From NCBI RefSeq assembly GCF_002013465.1, contig NZ_MAFC01000009.1:62001-126000 (forward strand): a stretch of 64,000 nt of DNA. The letters are read 5' to 3'. Below the pieces are notes generated by a model, which saw only the letters and a program-made list of their open reading frames with translations, was not told the origin of the DNA and did no database searches. Shown here one piece after another: positions 17,328 to 26,503 of the stretch. The stretch is from Mycobacterium sp. D16R12. GTDB taxonomy: Bacteria > Actinomycetota > Actinomycetes > Mycobacteriales > Mycobacteriaceae. Each line of letters opens with the position of its first letter. The first letter of the stretch is position 1. The position numbers and the translations under genes are program-made.

Positions 17328-17754
17328 ACCGCAGAGCATGACCCATGCCACGCGGTGACGCCCAGGCCTCCCTCCCGCGCGTCTGCGGGTCATCGATTCC
17401 CCACGAGATGATCCGGTGTGGCGTAATGCGGATGATGTCGCCGCTCAGCCCGCCGTCGGTACTGCCCTGGCCGGGCATCACCTGCGCCGTCCCGCGGATC
17501 TCGATGCCGTGCGCCCGCGGAGGTTTCACGGAGACCACCTCGTCGACAATGAAGGCCACTCGTGGATTTCCGATCACGTTGCGCCACTTTTGCGTTGAGG
17601 CTATTGCGTGACCGACGACGTCGATCGTCGCTCCGTCCGCGCCGAGGTGCACCCCGACCGGTCTGATCTGCGGATCACCGTCGGCCCCTAGGGTGCACAA
17701 GCGACCTATGGGCTGCCGCAGCAGAAATTCTTGTTCAGCCGCAGTGAAGGCCAT
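17212..17754 (-). CDS. PPOX-class F420-dependent oxidoreductase with overlong C-terminus
   Basis: A 180-residue frame. Residues 1-135 are a split-barrel flavoprotein-like domain: FLLRQPIGRLCTLGADGDPQ, RPVGVHLG, WRNVIGNPRVAFIVDEV and PHRIISWGIDD, which is where relatives (MSMEG_5819-type, from memory) normally end. The remaining 43 residues are Arg/Asp-rich, unlike any fold, and are read out of frame over the start of the enoyl-CoA hydratase. This suggests a lost stop codon or a frameshift. Members bind F420 or FMN. Confidence 0.72.
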   Translation of the reverse strand: MAFTAAEQEFLLRQPIGRLCTLGADGDPQIRPVGVHLGADGATIDVVGHAIASTQKWRNVIGNPRVAFIVDEVVSVKPPRAHGIEIRGTAQVMPGQGSTDGGLSGDIIRITPHRIISWGIDDPQTRGREAWASPRGMGHALRYACDDRDARPGPRDPDGPARETQRHQSGDDAGAGRRAE

Positions 17755-17765
17755 GGCCCGGACCC

Positions 17766-18377
17766 TTAAGCCTTGTGGGCGATCACGAGATGTCCGGGCA
17801 ACTGCACACTGCTCTGGCCGGTACCCGCCTGCAGACGTGCCGGCGTGATGCTCTCGACCTGCCAGTGCTTCGAGACGATCTCGCGCAGTTGGTCTTCGGT
17901 GAACTGTGTGGGAGCGGGGCCATCGTGGTCTGCGAACGCGCCGGCGCCGAACGCCAGGATGTAGAACGAGGCACCGGGTGCCGCCGCACGATGAACGGAC
18001 CGCAGGTATCCGTCGCGCAGCTCTGCGGGCAGCGCATGCAGCAGACCACTGTCGAAGATGGTGGTGAAGCGGCCGTCGTAGCCGGTGAATGCGCTGATAT
18101 CCGCTTGTTGAAAGGTGGCGGTGCGCAGACCGCGCTCAGCGGCGGCGGCCGTGGCGGCCTCGACCGCGGTGGGTGTCAGGTCAATCCCTACAACGGTGTG
18201 TCCGCGCGCGGCCAGCGCAAGTGCCAGTTCGGCGTACCCGCAGCCGGCGTCGAGCACCTCGCCTCGCACGATCCCGTCTTGGTCGATGAGCGCGGCGAAC
18301 TCAGGCTGTGGTGCGCCGATGTTCCACGCCGGACGGCCGTTCCGGTAGGCGCCATCCCAGTCGATTACGTGTGTCAT
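17766..18377 (-). CDS. class I SAM-dependent methyltransferase
   Basis: A 203-residue cytosolic protein. Motif I VLDAGCGYAELALALAARG binds S-adenosylmethionine, followed by the acidic VVGIDLTPTAVEAA of motif II and FDSGLLHALP of motif IV. The opening WDGAYRNGRPAWNIGAPQPE resembles thiopurine/tellurite-type small methyltransferases. It lies 11 bp upstream of the PPOX gene on the same strand, so both are likely one transcript. It diverges from a TetR gene that may control it. Confidence 0.8.
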   Translation of the reverse strand: MTHVIDWDGAYRNGRPAWNIGAPQPEFAALIDQDGIVRGEVLDAGCGYAELALALAARGHTVVGIDLTPTAVEAATAAAAERGLRTATFQQADISAFTGYDGRFTTIFDSGLLHALPAELRDGYLRSVHRAAAPGASFYILAFGAGAFADHDGPAPTQFTEDQLREIVSKHWQVESITPARLQAGTGQSSVQLPGHLVIAHKA

Positions 18378-18413
18378 CCGCTCGTCCCTTCATGTCGATG
18401 TTCGTGCCACAAT

Positions 18414-18425
18414 AACTCAACAGTT
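18414..18425. promoter_or_regulatory. short inverted repeat between methyltransferase and TetR genes
   Basis: AACT-CAAC-AGTT lies in the 79-bp interval between the divergent methyltransferase and TetR starts. It is short, so support for an operator is weak, but position favours binding by the adjacent TetR protein. Confidence 0.25.
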
Positions 18426-18456
18426 GTCTACTTTTATTCCTGCGAGGATATGGCCC

Positions 18457-19032
18457 ATGTCTTCACCAACGCCCGAGCGCAAGGGACAGCGGACGCGGCA
18501 ACGAATCTTGTCGGCGTCCCGCCGGGTGTTCGCCGAGGTCGGATACGAGAAGGCCACGATTCGGGGCATCGCGGCCGCAGCCGATGTGGACAAGTCGTCG
18601 GTGATCCAGTACTTCGGGAGCAAGAGCAACCTCTTCCGTGAAGCAGTCAGCTGGACGATCCCAGTGGAGGAGCTAACGGTGCCGAACCCGGCGGAAACGG
18701 CCGAGAACTACCTGCGCGGGTTGCTCTCGGGATGGGCCGCCGAGCCGAACGGCCCGATGGCAGTTCTGCTCCGCAACAGCATGACCAGCGAGGATGCGTT
18801 GGAACTGTTACGTGAACAGGTCACCGACCATGCGGTGAGCTCGGTGGCGGACACCATCGATGAACCTGACGCGCGGCTGCGAGCAGCGCTGCTGAGTGCC
18901 GTGTTGATGGGTATCGCCAGCCAGCGTTATCTGCTGCGGCTGCCGGATCTGGCGGCCGCCAGCGACGACGAGATTATCGCGCTGATGGCCCCGTTGTTGA
19001 CGGCACTTATCTCCCCCGAAGGCGCCTCGTGA
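18457..19032 (+). CDS. TetR family transcriptional regulator
   Basis: A 191-residue protein starting at ATG 18457. The N-terminal helix-turn-helix is clear: TRQRILSASRRVFAEVGYEK, then ATIRGIAAAADVDKSSVIQY and FGSKSNLFREAV. The C-terminal ligand domain is all-helical with no recognisable ligand class. It is divergent from the methyltransferase-PPOX-hydratase group and is the likely local repressor of that group. Confidence 0.85.
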   Translation: MSSPTPERKGQRTRQRILSASRRVFAEVGYEKATIRGIAAAADVDKSSVIQYFGSKSNLFREAVSWTIPVEELTVPNPAETAENYLRGLLSGWAAEPNGPMAVLLRNSMTSEDALELLREQVTDHAVSSVADTIDEPDARLRAALLSAVLMGIASQRYLLRLPDLAAASDDEIIALMAPLLTALISPEGAS

Positions 19033-19213
19033 AGTGCGGCTATTTGGGGTGCCGCTGAGACCAGTTAGCGGGCCTGTTTCACTGATTTTTTCGTTATCAA
19101 AACGTGGGGAACGTGTTACCGAAACGGCAAGCGCGCCCGCTACTTCCGGCCCGGACACGTTCATACGATCACATCGTTCATGACGAAGCGGTCATCCCAG
19201 AGGGGTCGGGTCA

Positions 19214-20029
19214 ATGAGGACAGTTCTTCACATGGTTGTCGCGGTATCCGTGGTTGCGGCGACGCTGGCCGGGCGCACCACCGGCGTCGAGACCACGGCT
19301 GCCAGTCTGCCGCTCGATCTGGATGTCAGATCCATCGCGCCCGCGCCAGACATGCCGGTGGGGATTGCGCACCCCGTGGTGGTGACTCTCAACGGGCCCA
19401 TCGCCAACCGGCAAGCCGCTGAGCGGGCGCTGGGGATCACCTCGATACCCGCCATGACAGGCAAGTACGAATGGATCGACGACAATGTCGTGCAATGGAT
19501 TCCGGACCGGTTCTGGCCTGCACATAGCACGGTGAAACTTATGGTGGGCGGCAATCCTGCGGAGATTTCGACGGGCCCCGCACTTATCGGTATCGCGAGT
19601 ATCTCGCGGCACACGTTCACGGTGTCCTATGAAGGAGTGTGGAGGCGACCATCGGAGGAGACGACGGGATTGCCTGCGCCCCATCACCTTCCTCGATTGG
19701 GGGAAGAGGGGGTTTTCCCGGCCTCCATGGGCCGGCCCGAGTATCCGACACCCGTCGGCACCTACTCGGTCTTGGGAAAGGAACGCTCGGTGCTGATGGA
19801 CTCCAGCAGCGTGGGCATTCCAGTGACAGCTCCCGACGGCTACAAGATCGACGTGGAGAACGCCGTCCGTTTCACCAACCGCGGTCTCTTCGTGCATTCG
19901 GCTCCGTGGGCGGTGCCTGCGATGGGCTACGAGAATGTCAGTCACGGCTGCATCAGCCTGCCGCCGGCGGCCGCCGAGTGGTACTTCAACAACGTCAATA
20001 TCGGCGATCCGGTGGTCGTGCAGGAGTAG
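19214..20029 (+). CDS. L,D-transpeptidase (YkuD domain)
   Basis: A 271-residue exported protein. The N-terminus has a signal peptide or anchor (VLHMVVAVSVVAATLAG). Residues 40-135 form an Ig-like domain. The YkuD catalytic domain then runs to the end, with PASMGRPEYPTPVGTYSV, the conserved FTNRGLFVHSAPW, and the active-site segment NVSHGCISLPP holding His-Gly-Cys. It would make 3-3 cross-links in peptidoglycan or attach proteins. The residue after Cys-Ile is Ser where Asn is more usual in mycobacterial enzymes (HGCVN). A strong hairpin lies 50 bp downstream. Confidence 0.87.
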   Translation: MRTVLHMVVAVSVVAATLAGRTTGVETTAASLPLDLDVRSIAPAPDMPVGIAHPVVVTLNGPIANRQAAERALGITSIPAMTGKYEWIDDNVVQWIPDRFWPAHSTVKLMVGGNPAEISTGPALIGIASISRHTFTVSYEGVWRRPSEETTGLPAPHHLPRLGEEGVFPASMGRPEYPTPVGTYSVLGKERSVLMDSSSVGIPVTAPDGYKIDVENAVRFTNRGLFVHSAPWAVPAMGYENVSHGCISLPPAAAEWYFNNVNIGDPVVVQE

Positions 20030-20078
20030 TTGCACTAGAAGTTTGAATCCCGCTGCAGCCCTTAATGCTTAGTGAAAA

Positions 20079-20121
20079 ACAATGATGCCGAGGTCCCTTT
20101 CGGGAGCCTCGGCATCATTGT
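20079..20121 (-). terminator. strong hairpin terminator between convergent genes
   Basis: A perfect 15-bp stem (starting ACAATGATGCCGAGG) is extended by TCCC/GGGA around a TTTC loop. On the minus strand it is followed by GTTTTT, so it fits the end of the Pro/Ala-rich gene best, and it can also block read-through from the L,D-transpeptidase. Confidence 0.8.
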
Positions 20122-20140
20122 GAAGAATCGGGTGTGGCGA

Positions 20141-20593
20141 TCAGTCCTGCGGGCCGGCCGGAGTCGGAACACCTGGGGTCGGACCACCCGGGACCGTGGA
20201 ACCGACGGGTGCGCCCTTGCCGCCTACGGGGCCTGCGGCCAGTGCACCATCCAGGGGTGCCGCGGCGGGTACGACGGCAGGTGCTGCCGGAACCACCGGT
20301 GCCGCAGGAACAATCGGCGCGGCCGGGACAATGGGTGCTGCCGGAACGACAGGCGCGGCAGGTGCCGCGACAGGCCCCGGCAGAATCGGCACACCGGCTA
20401 TGGGTGCCGCTCCGGCGGCGGGGGCGCCGACGAGCGCACCTTTACCGGAGCCGCCGGTACCGTCGTCAATGGCGTAGTGCCCGACGACAAGTGACTCTGC
20501 GACTGCGGCCGGCGCCCATGCTACGGCGGCCGCACATAAACCAGCGCTGGCAATTACTTGAATAGCCAATCGATCAAAGATGATGATCGCCAC
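20141..20593 (-). CDS. secreted Pro/Ala/Val-rich repeat protein
   Basis: A 150-residue protein with a signal peptide (VIASAGLCAAAVAWAPAAVAE, cleavage near residue 33). The mature part opens with SLVVGHYAIDDGTGGSGKG and then becomes low-complexity, with repeats of VPAAPI/V (five or more copies near residues 80-110), ending GGPTPGVPTPAGPQD. No catalytic motif is visible. Such chains are flexible cell-wall spacers; the function is unknown. A strong terminator follows. Confidence 0.62.
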   Translation of the reverse strand: MAIIIFDRLAIQVIASAGLCAAAVAWAPAAVAESLVVGHYAIDDGTGGSGKGALVGAPAAGAAPIAGVPILPGPVAAPAAPVVPAAPIVPAAPIVPAAPVVPAAPAVVPAAAPLDGALAAGPVGGKGAPVGSTVPGGPTPGVPTPAGPQD

Positions 20594-21032
20594 CGACCCG
20601 ACTCCCTAGCTTGTGCGTGTAAATCACGCTGATGAAATTCGATAGCTGAACTTTATAACGCCCCCAAAATGACGTCCAGCTGACGTTCAGGTTGGTTATC
20701 AAGTTGATGCGGAATAGGAACTACGGCTGTGATCTAAGAGGCGAACGGCGGTGATCAGATGGCTCATGCATACCACGCTAATCGCCATGTCAGAAGGGGC
20801 ATCTCGGTTGGAGCGGGCATGCGTTCGGGCGAGATGGAACCGTGATGGAAAGGTATTCGATATGAGTCGATTGTCCTGTAGCGCGAAAGTGCTTACAGAA
20901 AGGACGATCACCTAGTTTTGGCGGTTAATGCGACGAATTGACGGTGCGCAAAAAGGCGCACGAAGTGAACCAGAAATACGAATTCGTGCGCTGGAATTCA
21001 AATACGTTCGTTACTCAAATAGCCTTGGCTTT
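20594..21032. other. 439-bp intergenic region
   Basis: No convincing gene is visible. The left part should hold the promoter of the Pro/Ala-rich gene. A small hairpin GTGCGC-AAAAAG-GCGCAC sits at 20944-20961 and a GAATTC-containing AT-rich patch follows. Base composition is less GC-rich than the neighbouring genes. Confidence 0.4.
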
Positions 21033-21476
21033 CTATGCTTTTCCGCCCGCGCTCCTGCGAGCGGCCTCGCGCCGTGCGCCGTCGACAAGGCTCGACATCG
21101 ACTTACGCAGGACCCACACCATCGCCGCATCGGGTACCGGGACCAGTGGGGTGGACTCCATCGAATAGCGCACGGCCGTCCCCTGCGGATGGTCGGTGAG
21201 GGTGATGGTTCCGATGTGCGAGCGCACCGGTAGTCCACCGACGACACGATACTGAATACGTTCCCCGGCAATGAGTTCGACGATCTCCTCCTTGACGCCA
21301 ACCGGGCCGACACCGATGCGGTGAATTGCCCCCACGCCCTGTCGTTCGGTGGCGCCGGGGCGCACCAGTGTGACCGTGAAGGGCAGGAATTCGTTGTACC
21401 CTTCGCGATCGGCGAACAATTCATACACGGTCGTTCGGGGTGCCTCAAAGATTGTTTCCTCGATGTACTGCGCCAT
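21033..21476 (-). CDS. SRPBCC family protein
   Basis: A 147-residue protein with start ATG 21476 behind AAAGGA. It shows YIEETIFEAPRTTVYELFAD and REGYNEFLPFTVTLV at the N-terminus, the strand-helix start of the SRPBCC/START fold, then VGAIHRIGVGPVGVKEEIVE and a C-terminal helix (VLRKSMSSLVDGARREAARR). It probably binds a lipid or aromatic ligand in the cytosol. It is 37 bp downstream of the adenylate cyclase on the same strand. Confidence 0.75.
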   Translation of the reverse strand: MAQYIEETIFEAPRTTVYELFADREGYNEFLPFTVTLVRPGATERQGVGAIHRIGVGPVGVKEEIVELIAGERIQYRVVGGLPVRSHIGTITLTDHPQGTAVRYSMESTPLVPVPDAAMVWVLRKSMSSLVDGARREAARRSAGGKA

Positions 21477-21513
21477 GTGTTGTCCTTTCCTATCCATCAA
21501 AGTCGTCGGGTCG

Positions 21514-22518
21514 TTATGGGCGTTTTCGTGTTCGTACTACGTGCGAGCCCAACCGGGAGAATCCCTTGACGCGCACGCCGCGCAGGTGACGGAGAACGAA
21601 CTCGTCGCTGTCCCCTAATGCGGCTGCGGCGGCGTCGTCGAGAAGGATCGTTCCGGGCCGAGCCACGCCGGTCAGTCGCGCCGCGATGTTGACCACGGTG
21701 CCGTAGAGGTCGCCGAAGCGCACGAGTACTTGCCCGTACGCCAAGCCCACTCGTATCTGGGGCATGTCCGGAATCCTCTGTGCCGCTTCGGTGATCGCCG
21801 CATTCATGGCGACCGCGATACGAGCGCCAGTTGCTGCGTTCCCGGCGGCGTACATAACCTCGTCGCCGACGTTCTTGATCACCCAGCCACCGTGTGTGGT
21901 GATCGCGTCGGTGAGCGCCGTCTCGAAAGCCTCCAGGAGGTTCGTCAGCTCATCGGGATCGAGATGGCGGGACAGGCGTGTGTAGCCCACCATGTCGGCA
22001 AATCCGACGAGTAATTGTCTTGTGGTGCTACCGGATTCATGCGATCGAGTCAGTGCTGCGGCCAAGTGCCGCTGCCACGCATAATCCTGCAATGCCGTCA
22101 GTGTGGAGATCGTCTGGGTGACGGCATCGACGCTTGACCCGGGCGCGAACTGGTCGCCTTCGGCGGCAATGCGCTCTCCCACCTCGCGAGTGAGCAGGTC
22201 TGCCTGCCACTCGGCCAACCGCGCCATGGCCTGACCGAGCGTTCGAGCGGCTGCGACTTGGCTCTGTTCGTCGGCGGTCGTCGTCGTTCCCAGCGTCGCG
22301 AAGGTGCGCACCGCGGCGACATCGGCATCGGTGAACGCGACATCGTCGTCGCTCTCGGCCGCCGCAAAGCCCAGTGCCACCCATAGCTTCCGGGCCCGTT
22401 CGACGGGCACGCCGGAGAGCTCGGCCACCTGGGAACGGGTGTACTTGCGTGGACCCCCGAGGAGCGACTGCTCGATCGCGGCATCGACTACCTCGTTGAG
22501 CTCGCGAGACTCGGGCAT
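21514..22518 (-). CDS. class III adenylate/guanylate cyclase with N-terminal regulatory domain
   Basis: A 334-residue soluble protein. Residues 1-155 form a helical regulatory domain resembling those of M. tuberculosis Rv1264/Rv2212 (RKYTRSQVAELSGVPVERAR). The catalytic domain begins LLVGFADMVGYTRLSR with the metal-binding Asp, continues with HGGWVIKNVGDEVMYAA holding the second metal Asp and the purine-contacting Lys, then LYGTVVNIAARLT carrying the transition-state Asn and Arg. All residues needed for a homodimeric cyclase are visible. The product is probably cAMP. Start at ATG 22518 or 22536. Confidence 0.85.
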   Translation of the reverse strand: MPESRELNEVVDAAIEQSLLGGPRKYTRSQVAELSGVPVERARKLWVALGFAAAESDDDVAFTDADVAAVRTFATLGTTTTADEQSQVAAARTLGQAMARLAEWQADLLTREVGERIAAEGDQFAPGSSVDAVTQTISTLTALQDYAWQRHLAAALTRSHESGSTTRQLLVGFADMVGYTRLSRHLDPDELTNLLEAFETALTDAITTHGGWVIKNVGDEVMYAAGNAATGARIAVAMNAAITEAAQRIPDMPQIRVGLAYGQVLVRFGDLYGTVVNIAARLTGVARPGTILLDDAAAAALGDSDEFVLRHLRGVRVKGFSRLGSHVVRTRKRP

Positions 22519-22659
22519 CTCGCCAGTACAACACACCTACAACGCACTGTCGGCATAACGATACGAGCCGCGGGCAGTGTCAGGAGCCTTGACTTGATCC
22601 GGGGAAACCTCGAGTATCTCCAAGAGGATTCCTCGACAGCGGGGCAAAGGGACGGTGCG

Positions 22660-23106
22660 ATGAACTGGAACTTCTTGGGGCATAACTGGCACCTCTTTGG
22701 GTACCTGGCGGTCCTCGCCTTCGTGGCCTTGCTGACCTTCGCGACGTGCATGTTCGTGTACACCACGCGTCTGAGAACCCGAGGGTCATCACCGCTGGCG
22801 GATCGGGTCGGCGGCTACCCATTGGTGCTGAAGAAGGTGCGTAAACGGGAGCCGATGTCGGCCGACGAACTCCACTTCGCACGACAGGCAATCACCGACC
22901 GGGGGTCGCTATGGGCGTTCTCCATTCCGGCCACGATCTTCAGCCTGGGCTGTTTCTACGTGCTCGGCAGCCTCGAGCAACTTCACGGGGCAACGCCCTC
23001 TGAGCGGACGTTTCTCGGGGTGATTCCGATGATCTCGTCGATCAACATCACGGCACAGGTACTCCGGATGCGGCGGTTGAAGGGACGGCTGCCGCACGCG
23101 GCGTGA
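22660..23106 (+). CDS. uncharacterised membrane protein
   Basis: A 148-residue protein starting at ATG 22660. Hydrophobic segments LFGYLAVLAFVALLTFATCM (residues 15-35), WAFSIPATIFSLGCFYVLGS and FLGVIPMISSINITAQVL suggest three or four membrane helices, with a basic cytosolic loop (LKKVRKREPMSADELHFARQ) between. I do not recognise a family. It precedes the MmpS-MmpL genes by about 135 bp on the same strand, so a shared role is possible. Confidence 0.6.
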   Translation: MNWNFLGHNWHLFGYLAVLAFVALLTFATCMFVYTTRLRTRGSSPLADRVGGYPLVLKKVRKREPMSADELHFARQAITDRGSLWAFSIPATIFSLGCFYVLGSLEQLHGATPSERTFLGVIPMISSINITAQVLRMRRLKGRLPHAA

Positions 23107-23240
23107 CGGTGATCTGACGGACTGTTGGGGGTGGTCAAAGTTGCCGTTCGCATTCCCAGGTTGGGCTGATAGCATTTCCGACCGTACTTATGTCAGTTTC
23201 GTTGACATGCACGTGACGTGAGGAACGGGAAGGCGGTCGG

Positions 23241-23684
23241 GTGAGCCCACGTTCGGTTGGCAGGACAGTCCTGGCACGAGCCTGGATGCCCCTCGTCGCA
23301 GTCATCGCACTCGGAGTGGCCGGTGGGTCGATGTTGAAGGTGCACGAGTTGTCCGCCCCCGGGCCCGTGCTCACCGTCAATCCGCCACAGGCGCCGCCGG
23401 AGTTCACGCCCAAGACGCTCACTTACGAGGTCTTCGGCGCGGTCGGGAATGGCGGGATGTTGAGCTATGTCGATATCGACGGTCATCCGCACCAGGTTGA
23501 CGTAACCACGTTGCCGTGGTCTCACACGGAGACAACGACTCTCACAGTGGTGTCGGGCAGCATCTCGGTACAGGTGCGTGGGGGCCAAGTCGGCTGCCGG
23601 ATACGGGTGAACGATGTGGTCCGCGATGAAATGTCCGACGACCATGCGGACGCCAACGTCATGTGCAGGGTGAAGTCGGCATGA
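23241..23684 (+). CDS. MmpS family transport accessory protein
   Basis: A 147-residue protein starting at GTG 23241. It has one N-terminal membrane segment (WMPLVAVIALGVAGGSML) and a periplasmic beta-rich domain with LTYEVFGAVGNGGMLSYVDI, VDVTTLPWSHTETTT and GQVGCRIRVNDVVRDE, the conserved MmpS pattern. MmpS proteins assist MmpL exporters of lipids or siderophores. Its stop overlaps the start of the MmpL gene (ATGA), so the two are translationally coupled. Confidence 0.88.
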   Translation: MSPRSVGRTVLARAWMPLVAVIALGVAGGSMLKVHELSAPGPVLTVNPPQAPPEFTPKTLTYEVFGAVGNGGMLSYVDIDGHPHQVDVTTLPWSHTETTTLTVVSGSISVQVRGGQVGCRIRVNDVVRDEMSDDHADANVMCRVKSA

Positions 23685-26503
23685 GCGAGCATCGGGAGAA
23701 GAGGCCTTTCGTCGCCAGGATGGTCCGCGTCCTGGCGGTGCCGATCATCGTCTTTTGGGCCATCGTGGCGGTGACGACGAATACGTTTGTGCCGCACGTG
23801 GAAGACGTTGCGGCCGAGCTCGCCGGGCCGATGATCCCGCACTACGCCCCGTCTCAGCGGGCGATGCTGCAGATCGGGGAGAAGTTCCAGGAATCCACAT
23901 CCACCAGCCTGACCATGCTGGTACTGGAAGCCGATCGGCCCCTCGGCGAGGCCGATCACCAGTACTACAACGATCTGGTGCGCAGGCTCAAGAACGACAC
24001 CGAGCACGTGCAGTACGTGATGGACACCTGGGGAAAGCCGATTACCGCGGCCGGAGCGCAGAGCCTCGATGGTAAGTCCGCGTTTGTATTGCTGCGCTTG
24101 GCAGGCGATATCGGTCAGATGCAGGCGAACAAATCTGTCGACGCGATCAAGAACCTGATCGACAAGGACACGCCACCACCCGGCCTCAAGATCTATGTCA
24201 GCGGCGCTGCACCGCTGGCCTCGGACACGTTGAGCGTCGCGAACTCGAGTCTGAACAACATCACCATCGTGACGATCTTCCTCATCATCTTCATGCTGCT
24301 GATGGTGTACCGATCCGTCACCACGATGCTGGTGCCGCTGTTCGGCGTGCTGGTCGAGATGCTGGTTGCGCGAGGAGTTGTCGCCACTCTCGGGCACTTT
24401 GGATACATCGAGCTGTCCTCATTCGCCGTCAACATCGTCATCTCTCTGACGCTGGGCGCCGGGACGGACTACGGCATCTTCCTTTTGGGGCGCTACCACG
24501 AGGCGAGGAACGCGGGGATGAGTCGCGAGGACGCCTTCTACGCGGCGTACCGCGGCGTCTCTCACGTCATCATCGGTTCAGGATTGACGATCGCGGGTGC
24601 GGGTCTTTGCCTAAGCTTCGCGCGGCTCAACTACTTCCACACCATGGGTCCCGCCGTTGCCATCGGCATGCTCTTGACCATCGCGGCAGCGCTCACGCTC
24701 GGCCCCGCGATGCTGCACCTGGGCAGCCTGTTCGGGCTCTTCGATCCCAAACAACGGGCCAAGGCGCGTCTGTACCGGCGCATCGGGGCAAGCGTGGTGC
24801 GTTGGCCCAAGCCGATCCTGGTGGCAAGCGCTGCAGCGGTTCTCGTCGGCGCGGTGTTTGTGCCGACCTACCAAGTGAGCTACGACGATCGCGCCTATCA
24901 ACCGTCGGATGCCCCCGCGAAGGAAGGCTTTGCCGCCGCAGACCGGCACTTTCCACCGAGCAAGTTGTTCACCGAGATGCTCATGGTCGAGTCGGATCAC
25001 GACATGCGCAATTCGGCCGATTTCATCTCATTGGACCGGGTCTCCAAGAGCCTGGTGCGGCTTCCCGGTGTCGCGATGGTGCAGAGCATCACCAGGCCGA
25101 TGGGGCGAGCACTCGAACATGCCTCTCTGCCTTACCTGTTCACCACGCAGGGCAGCGGGAACGGCCAGCAGCTCCCATTCACGAAGGCGCAGAACGCCAA
25201 CACCGACAAGCAAGCCCAGATCATGGCGCACTCGGTGGCGGTGCTGCGGCAAACCGTCGATTTGACGCAAAAACTCGCGGACGAAATGCATAACACCGTC
25301 GTGACGATGGAGGACATGCAGCAGGTCACGAAAGACATGAACGAGAAGGTCTCGAACCTCGACGACTTCATGCGTCCACTGCGTAACTATTTCTATTGGG
25401 AACCGCACTGTTTCGACATCCCCGTGTGCTTGTCCTTCAGGTCGTTGTTCGACATGCTCGACAGCATCGACAAACTGGCGGCCGACATCAAGGATGCGGT
25501 GGGCTCCCTTGAGGCCGTCGATCGACTGCTGCCGCAGATGGTTGCGCTGCTGACACTCACCGCCAACGACCAGGAGGCGCTGCAGGCCCTCATCGTCAAC
25601 ACCTACGGCCAGACGAACCTGCAGTCCACCGCCACGGACCAGACCTTCGACGACATGATCAACGTCGGAAACGACTTCGACGCATCCCGTAGCGATGACT
25701 TCTTCTACATCCCGCACGAAGCGTTCGACAACGAGGACATCAAAACCGGTATGACGCTGATGATGTCACCGGATGGCAAGGCGGCACGATTCATCGTCAC
25801 CCACGTGGGAAATGCCATGGGCCCGGAAGGTATCGAGCACGTCGACGAGTTTCCCGATGCCATCACGACGGCGCTGAAGGAAACCTCATTGGCGGGGTCA
25901 AAGGTCTATATCGGTGGCGCGGGGTCCAACAACAAGGACATCAAGGAGTACGCAGCATCGGATCTGCTCATCGCGGCAATCGCGGCCTTCACGCTGATCT
26001 TCTTGATCATGATGGTCATCACGCGAAGTCTGGTGGCGCCCTTCGTCATTATTGGCACGGTTGCCTTCTCGTTCGCGGGTGCGTTTGGTCTCTCGGTGCT
26101 CATCTGGCAGCACCTTGTCGGTCTGCCGCTGCACTGGCTGATCCTGCCGCTGACGTTCATCATCTTGGTGGCGGTGGGCTCGGACTACAACCTGTTGCTG
26201 ATCGCCCGACTCAAAGAAGAGACCCATGCCGGGTTGAACACCGGGCTCATCCGCGCACTGGGAAGTACTGGTGGCGTGGTCACTTCCGCCGGCCTGGTGT
26301 TCGCCTTCACGATGCTGGCGATGCTGTCGAGTGATCTGCGAACCATCGGACAGGTGGGCACTACCGTGTGCATCGGCTTGCTGCTTGACACGCTGATCGT
26401 GCGCTCGTTCATTGTGCCCGCACTGGTTCGGCTGCTGGGGACGTGGTTCTGGTGGCCGACGCGGGTGCTGGCGCGTCCGCGTCGGGAACCTGTGCGGTCC
26501 TGA
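23681..26503 (+). CDS. MmpL family RND transporter
   Basis: A 940-residue inner membrane transporter with two MMPL domains. The first proton-relay motif is GAGTDYGIFLLGRYHEA near residue 260, the second VAVGSDYNLLLIARL near residue 830; both carry the essential Asp-Tyr pair. A large periplasmic domain separates helices 1 and 2, and another (about 450-760) is helical with the LTQKLADEMHNTV region, typical of MmpL4/5-type proteins. Paired with MmpS it should export a lipid, glycolipid or siderophore. The last 95 bases overlap the convergent PepSY gene. Confidence 0.92.
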   Translation: MSEHREKRPFVARMVRVLAVPIIVFWAIVAVTTNTFVPHVEDVAAELAGPMIPHYAPSQRAMLQIGEKFQESTSTSLTMLVLEADRPLGEADHQYYNDLVRRLKNDTEHVQYVMDTWGKPITAAGAQSLDGKSAFVLLRLAGDIGQMQANKSVDAIKNLIDKDTPPPGLKIYVSGAAPLASDTLSVANSSLNNITIVTIFLIIFMLLMVYRSVTTMLVPLFGVLVEMLVARGVVATLGHFGYIELSSFAVNIVISLTLGAGTDYGIFLLGRYHEARNAGMSREDAFYAAYRGVSHVIIGSGLTIAGAGLCLSFARLNYFHTMGPAVAIGMLLTIAAALTLGPAMLHLGSLFGLFDPKQRAKARLYRRIGASVVRWPKPILVASAAAVLVGAVFVPTYQVSYDDRAYQPSDAPAKEGFAAADRHFPPSKLFTEMLMVESDHDMRNSADFISLDRVSKSLVRLPGVAMVQSITRPMGRALEHASLPYLFTTQGSGNGQQLPFTKAQNANTDKQAQIMAHSVAVLRQTVDLTQKLADEMHNTVVTMEDMQQVTKDMNEKVSNLDDFMRPLRNYFYWEPHCFDIPVCLSFRSLFDMLDSIDKLAADIKDAVGSLEAVDRLLPQMVALLTLTANDQEALQALIVNTYGQTNLQSTATDQTFDDMINVGNDFDASRSDDFFYIPHEAFDNEDIKTGMTLMMSPDGKAARFIVTHVGNAMGPEGIEHVDEFPDAITTALKETSLAGSKVYIGGAGSNNKDIKEYAASDLLIAAIAAFTLIFLIMMVITRSLVAPFVIIGTVAFSFAGAFGLSVLIWQHLVGLPLHWLILPLTFIILVAVGSDYNLLLIARLKEETHAGLNTGLIRALGSTGGVVTSAGLVFAFTMLAMLSSDLRTIGQVGTTVCIGLLLDTLIVRSFIVPALVRLLGTWFWWPTRVLARPRREPVRS

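Noticed and set aside
20038..20060. GTTTGAATCCC resembling a tRNA T-arm
   Set aside because: No matching acceptor, D or anticodon arms are found upstream; the region is the end of a transpeptidase gene and a spacer.
20944..20961. Hairpin GTGCGC-AAAAAG-GCGCAC as terminator
   Set aside because: The T-run is in the loop rather than after the stem on the relevant strand and the stem has only six pairs.
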